From CALROG01 sp943369755 (GTDB taxonomy: Bacteria > Pseudomonadota > Gammaproteobacteria > Burkholderiales > Burkholderiaceae_C), in assembly GCA_943369755.1 (NCBI GenBank), contig CALROG020000003.1:62001-126000 (forward strand): a DNA stretch of 64,000 nucleotides, given 5' to 3'. Shown in pieces: positions 60,605 through 64,000 of this stretch. The notes under the pieces were generated by a model, which made no database searches, was not told the origin of the DNA, and saw nothing but the letters and a program-made list of their open reading frames with translations. Position 1 is the first letter of the stretch. Each line of letters starts with the position of its first letter. The position numbers were made by a program, and so were the translations under genes.

Positions 60605-61558
60605 ATGGAATTCTTCAAGATACACCGAGACATCCCATTCATGAAGAATGCGTTGGTCTTCAACCTGATCTCGTTTCTGACTTTTGCGGCGGCCGTGTTC
60701 TTTCTGTTCTCCCGCGGCTTGCATCTGTCGGTGGAGTTCACCGGCGGCACGGTCATGGAGGTCAGCTACTCTCAACCCGCCGAGGTTGAGAAAGTGCGGG
60801 GCACCGTGGCCAGTCTCGGATTCACCGATGTGCTGGTGCAGAACTTCGGCACCGCGAGCGACGTCATGATCCGCTTGCCGGCCCAGAAGGGCGTGAGCTC
60901 AGCACAGCAAAGTGACAAGGTGATGGCCGCGCTCAAGGCCGCTGACCCGGCGGTTTCGCTGCGGCGTACCGAATTCGTCGGCCCCCAGGTGGGTGAAGAA
61001 CTGGCCACCGACGGCCTCAAGGCGCTGGGCATGGTGGTGGTCGGCATCATGATTTACCTGGCGTTTCGCTTCGAGTGGAAATACGCCGTGGCGGCGATCA
61101 TCGCCAACTTGCACGATGTGATCATCATTCTGGGCTTCTTCGCATTCTTCCAGTGGGAGTTTTCGCTGGCCGTACTGGCGGCCGTGCTGGCGGTGTTGGG
61201 CTACTCGGTGAACGAGTCCGTGGTTATTTTCGACCGGATTCGTGAAAACTTCCGCCGTTATCGCAAGATGAACACGGTGGAAATCATTGACAACGCAATC
61301 ACTTCGACCATCAGCCGTACCATCATCACCCACGGTTCTACACAGATCATGGTGTTATCAATGTTGTTGTTTGGCGGCCCGACCCTGTTTTACTTTGCGC
61401 TTGCCCTGACCATCGGCATTCTCTTCGGCATCTACTCATCGGTGTTTGTTGCGGCAGCCATTGCGATGTGGCTGGGCATCAAGCGGGAGGACCTGATGAA
61501 GGCCCCGCCGCGCAAGGAAGGCGACCCGAACGACCCTAATGCGGGTGCTGCGGTCTGA
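60605..61558 (+). CDS. secF: Protein translocase subunit SecF
   Basis: 317 residues from ATG 60605; the open frame further upstream is out-of-family. MEFFKIHRDIPFMKNALVFNLISFLTF, FTGGTVMEVSY, FVGPQVGEELATDGLKALGMVVVGIMIYLAFRFEWKYA, LGYSVNESVVIFDRIRENFRRY and TLFYFALALTIGILFGIYSSVFVA are all present. It forms the complex with SecD. Confidence 0.97.
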   Translation: MEFFKIHRDIPFMKNALVFNLISFLTFAAAVFFLFSRGLHLSVEFTGGTVMEVSYSQPAEVEKVRGTVASLGFTDVLVQNFGTASDVMIRLPAQKGVSSAQQSDKVMAALKAADPAVSLRRTEFVGPQVGEELATDGLKALGMVVVGIMIYLAFRFEWKYAVAAIIANLHDVIIILGFFAFFQWEFSLAVLAAVLAVLGYSVNESVVIFDRIRENFRRYRKMNTVEIIDNAITSTISRTIITHGSTQIMVLSMLLFGGPTLFYFALALTIGILFGIYSSVFVAAAIAMWLGIKREDLMKAPPRKEGDPNDPNAGAAV

Positions 61559-61566
61559 AGGGCTCG

Positions 61567-64000
61567 ATGGCTGACAACCCGTCATCACTTGCTGCCTCGG
61601 CGCTTGCACGTCAGGCGCGTGAGCATTTCGTTGCCCAGGCGGAAACCGTCATGGGTGCGATGTCGGACGCGATCTATGCCCGCCTGATCGAGCTGGTCGA
61701 CCAGAGCGCCAGCACCAAGGAAATGCAGGATCGCCGTGACGCGATGCTGGAATTTGACCGGCAGCGCAAGGGCTGGGTGGAGGCCACGCCCAAAGCCTGG
61801 CGCCGTGCACTGATTCCGCCGACTGCCACCACCCGGGTCCGGCTTGAGGCCTCCAACCTTGAGCTGATCGGCGACGAGGTGGTGGAGAAGAAAATCATTT
61901 CTTCACGGCTGGCGCTGTCGGTGCTGGACAAAGTCACCTGGGAGCTCAACGACCTGCGCCTTCGGATTCAGCACCTGGAAGGCGGCGATGACCTCTCTTC
62001 GTTCGACGTACTGCGCCCCGAAGTGATTGCACAGCTGATGGTGGAGCAATGGATTACAGCGGGTCTGCCGCGCGAAACCTGGAGTTTGGTTCAGGACGTC
62101 ATCCAGCAACACCTGGTGGAGCGCCTGATCGAGGCCTACCGCCTGACCAATGAGTACCTGGTCAGCAACGGTGTCTTGCCAGAAATCAATTTGTCAGCGC
62201 GGGTGCGTCGTGCCGCGGTTTCAAACACCGCAGCGCGTCGCCCAGGCGGCGCTGCGCCGGAGCAAAACGACGCAGCGAACCCGTCCGGGCAAAGTGGCGA
62301 CACCGGTGGCTACGCTGGCACCGCGGGCGGCAATAGCAGTTATGGCGGGGGCCGCGGCGGTAGCGGTAGCGGCGGTCAAGGTGGCGGTGGCGGTGGTCAG
62401 GGTGGCGGCTCAGGCGGCTACGGCGGGGCCGACCAGGGCAATGGATTTTCCGGCTCCGGTGCCGGCGGTGGCTATGCCCAGGGCGGCCACGGCGGTACAA
62501 GTCAAGGCGGCCCGCGCGGTGCGGGCTACGGCGGTGCCGGTGGTCAGGGGGGGCAAGGCGGTAGTGGAGGCTTTGCCGGCGGCGGCCAAGGCGGTGGCTA
62601 CCAGGGTGGCTCTGCCAGCGCCGCGTCGGGCCAGGCCGGTGCAGCCTACGACGGCGGGCACTCGGTGGCCGGCAGCTATGGCCGTGGTGGCGCTGCTGAA
62701 GAGACGCGAATGCTTACCGGCACCACACCGCTGGCGCGCGCGCGGATGCGTGCCACGGGTGTGATTGGCCAGCTCAAGCGGATGCTGACCGACCGGGTGG
62801 TGGGCTATGACACCTCGCATGTGACGCGGCCTTCACCAGCACTGGCCGAAGCGCTTTCGCAGCAAGGCGCTACCCAGACCGCCGAAGGCACCGCGCACGA
62901 GGCAATGGTTTTTGATGACGCAGGCGTAGAGCAGGTTGCCACCGCGCTTCGCCAGAAGACTGGCGAGCTCAAAAAGAAGGCCGCGACCTCTGGCGAAAAG
63001 GCGACTATCGAGATCGTCGCCCTGATGTTCCAGAGCATCCTGGCTGAAGACCGCATTCCCCCGTCAGTGCGGGTCTGGTTTGCGCGGCTGCAAATGCCGG
63101 TGTTGCGTGTCGCGCTGTCGGAGCCTGAATTTTTTGGCACGCTTCAGCACCCGGCCCGACAACTGATTGACCGCATGGGTTCTTGCGTGATGGGCTTTGA
63201 TACCAGCGCAATCGGTGGCGGTGCCCTGGAATCCGAGATCAAACGGGTGGTCCAGGTGATTGAGCAGTATCCGGAGACCGGGCGCCGTGTGTTTCAGCTG
63301 GTGTATGACGAGTTTCAGAAGTTTCTGTCGAAATTCCTCACGGAAAAAGGCTCTACACAGCGTCTGGTCAGCGTAGCGCAGCAAGTTGAGCAGAAAGAAA
63401 CCATGTCGGTGCAGTACACCATCGAGATGCGCAACATGCTCAACGACATGCCGGTGCGCGACGAGATTCGCAGCTTTCTGTTCAAAGTCTGGGCCGATGT
63501 GCTGGCAGTGGCTGCGGTAAAAAACGGACCGCAGCACGAAGACACCATCACGCTCAAAAAGTGTGCCTCGGATCTGGTCTGGGCCGCCAGTGCCAAGCCC
63601 AACCGCAACGACCGCGCCCGTGTCATCCAGGACCTGCCCAAGTTGCTGCAGCGTCTGCGCCAGGGCATGACCCTGATGGGCTTGCAAGGCTCGGCGCAGG
63701 AAGCCCACATCAAAATTATCGGCGACACCCTGGCAGACGCCTTTCAGTCCAAGACCGAGGCGATCCCGCAGGCGCGCATTGACGCCATGGCCAAACGCCT
63801 TGCCAACCTGGAAGACTTTGTGAGCGAGGACTCGGCGACGGACCTGCCGCTGGACGCCGAGAGCATCGAGCTCATGCTGGGCATTGACGCGTCCATGATC
63901 GAGGTGGTGGCGGATGGGGGCTCCAAGCCCAGCGCCGGGATGCTGGCCTGGGCCCAGGAACTGCTGCCCGGCAACTGGTTCACGCTGGACCACAACGGCA
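61567..64000 (+). CDS. DUF1631 family protein with long glycine-rich insert (3' end outside window)
   Basis: The frame runs from ATG 61567 without a stop to the window end (811 codons visible). Start MADNPSSLAASALARQAREHFVAQAETVMGAMSDAIYARLIELVDQSAS, then IVEKKIISSRLALSVLDKV-like helical blocks of DUF1631. Residues ~239-375 are a Gly/Ser/Gln/Tyr-rich low-complexity segment (GGGRGGSGSGGQGGGGGGQ), unlike the helical parts around it. DUF1631 follows again (TIEIVALMFQSILAEDRIPPSVRVWFARLQMPVLRVALSEPEFF). Function of the family is unknown. It starts 8 bases after secF. Confidence 0.88.
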   Translation, partial: MADNPSSLAASALARQAREHFVAQAETVMGAMSDAIYARLIELVDQSASTKEMQDRRDAMLEFDRQRKGWVEATPKAWRRALIPPTATTRVRLEASNLELIGDEVVEKKIISSRLALSVLDKVTWELNDLRLRIQHLEGGDDLSSFDVLRPEVIAQLMVEQWITAGLPRETWSLVQDVIQQHLVERLIEAYRLTNEYLVSNGVLPEINLSARVRRAAVSNTAARRPGGAAPEQNDAANPSGQSGDTGGYAGTAGGNSSYGGGRGGSGSGGQGGGGGGQGGGSGGYGGADQGNGFSGSGAGGGYAQGGHGGTSQGGPRGAGYGGAGGQGGQGGSGGFAGGGQGGGYQGGSASAASGQAGAAYDGGHSVAGSYGRGGAAEETRMLTGTTPLARARMRATGVIGQLKRMLTDRVVGYDTSHVTRPSPALAEALSQQGATQTAEGTAHEAMVFDDAGVEQVATALRQKTGELKKKAATSGEKATIEIVALMFQSILAEDRIPPSVRVWFARLQMPVLRVALSEPEFFGTLQHPARQLIDRMGSCVMGFDTSAIGGGALESEIKRVVQVIEQYPETGRRVFQLVYDEFQKFLSKFLTEKGSTQRLVSVAQQVEQKETMSVQYTIEMRNMLNDMPVRDEIRSFLFKVWADVLAVAAVKNGPQHEDTITLKKCASDLVWAASAKPNRNDRARVIQDLPKLLQRLRQGMTLMGLQGSAQEAHIKIIGDTLADAFQSKTEAIPQARIDAMAKRLANLEDFVSEDSATDLPLDAESIELMLGIDASMIEVVADGGSKPSAGMLAWAQELLPGNWFTLDHNG

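Overview
The window is a GC-rich (roughly 60-65% by eye), densely coded stretch of a betaproteobacterial chromosome. Gene families and short dispersed repeats point to Burkholderiales, most likely Comamonadaceae (Rhodoferax/Polaromonas-like). No rRNA, tRNA, CRISPR array, transposase or prophage was found. The window starts inside a Ser/Thr kinase gene and ends inside a DUF1631 gene.

Region by region. 1-7.7 kb: a same-strand signalling run of Ser/Thr kinase (3' end), PP2C phosphatase, FHA protein, CHASE2 class III cyclase, metallo-beta-lactamase-fold (cyclic-nucleotide phosphodiesterase-like) protein and a GAF-containing GspE/PilB-type ATPase. 7.7-13.5 kb: a sigma-54-type promoter, two type IV pilins, two PglL/Wzy-type oligosaccharyltransferase candidates, moaC on the opposite strand and a TfpX/TfpZ pilin accessory gene. 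Together these suggest phospho- and cyclic-nucleotide-controlled assembly of a glycosylated type IV pilus. 13.5-20 kb: M48 protease, a small holin-like membrane protein, TerC behind a yybP-ykoY (Mn2+) riboswitch, two small DUF proteins, yaeQ, purB, gst. 20-22 kb: three small accessory genes on the minus strand, one AT-richer, with integron-like core heptamers at their edges. 22-29 kb: a tightly overlapping minus-strand operon (FAD oxidoreductase, DUF1365, CFA-like methyltransferase, chalcone-isomerase-like, MFS, DUF3833 lipoprotein, SDR, NTF2-like) that probably modifies membrane fatty acids. It diverges from a di-iron ferritin/desaturase-like gene across a 445-bp region holding a large palindrome. 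30-37 kb: rfaE2 (hldE C-domain type), then a TetR-OMF-MFP-RND efflux operon.

37-49 kb: glnE and yhdP divergent, then a nitrilase-family gene, a PAS histidine kinase and a FixJ/NarL-type regulator in overlapping reading frames, then mltA, whose start codon shares the palindrome CATG with a divergent 47-codon gene. 49-54 kb: a higBA toxin-antitoxin pair with an operator-like inverted repeat, an MliC-like lipoprotein, a Tat-exported PhoX phosphatase behind Pho-box-like repeats, and a secreted cytochrome/choice-of-anchor protein with a GGGC C-terminal sorting-type tail. 54-64 kb: an AsnC/Lrp regulator divergent from a large indolepyruvate ferredoxin oxidoreductase, then yajC-secD-secF and a DUF1631 protein with a long glycine-rich insert.

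The most unusual genome-scale feature is a family of at least seven ~57-bp dispersed repeats (core GCTAT...ATAGTGGCT...GCGGGCTA). Several copies form parts of genes: they supply stop codons (RND pump, CFA methyltransferase), the N-terminus of the SDR, the start and signal region of the chalcone-isomerase-like protein, and an in-frame segment inside the outer-membrane efflux protein.
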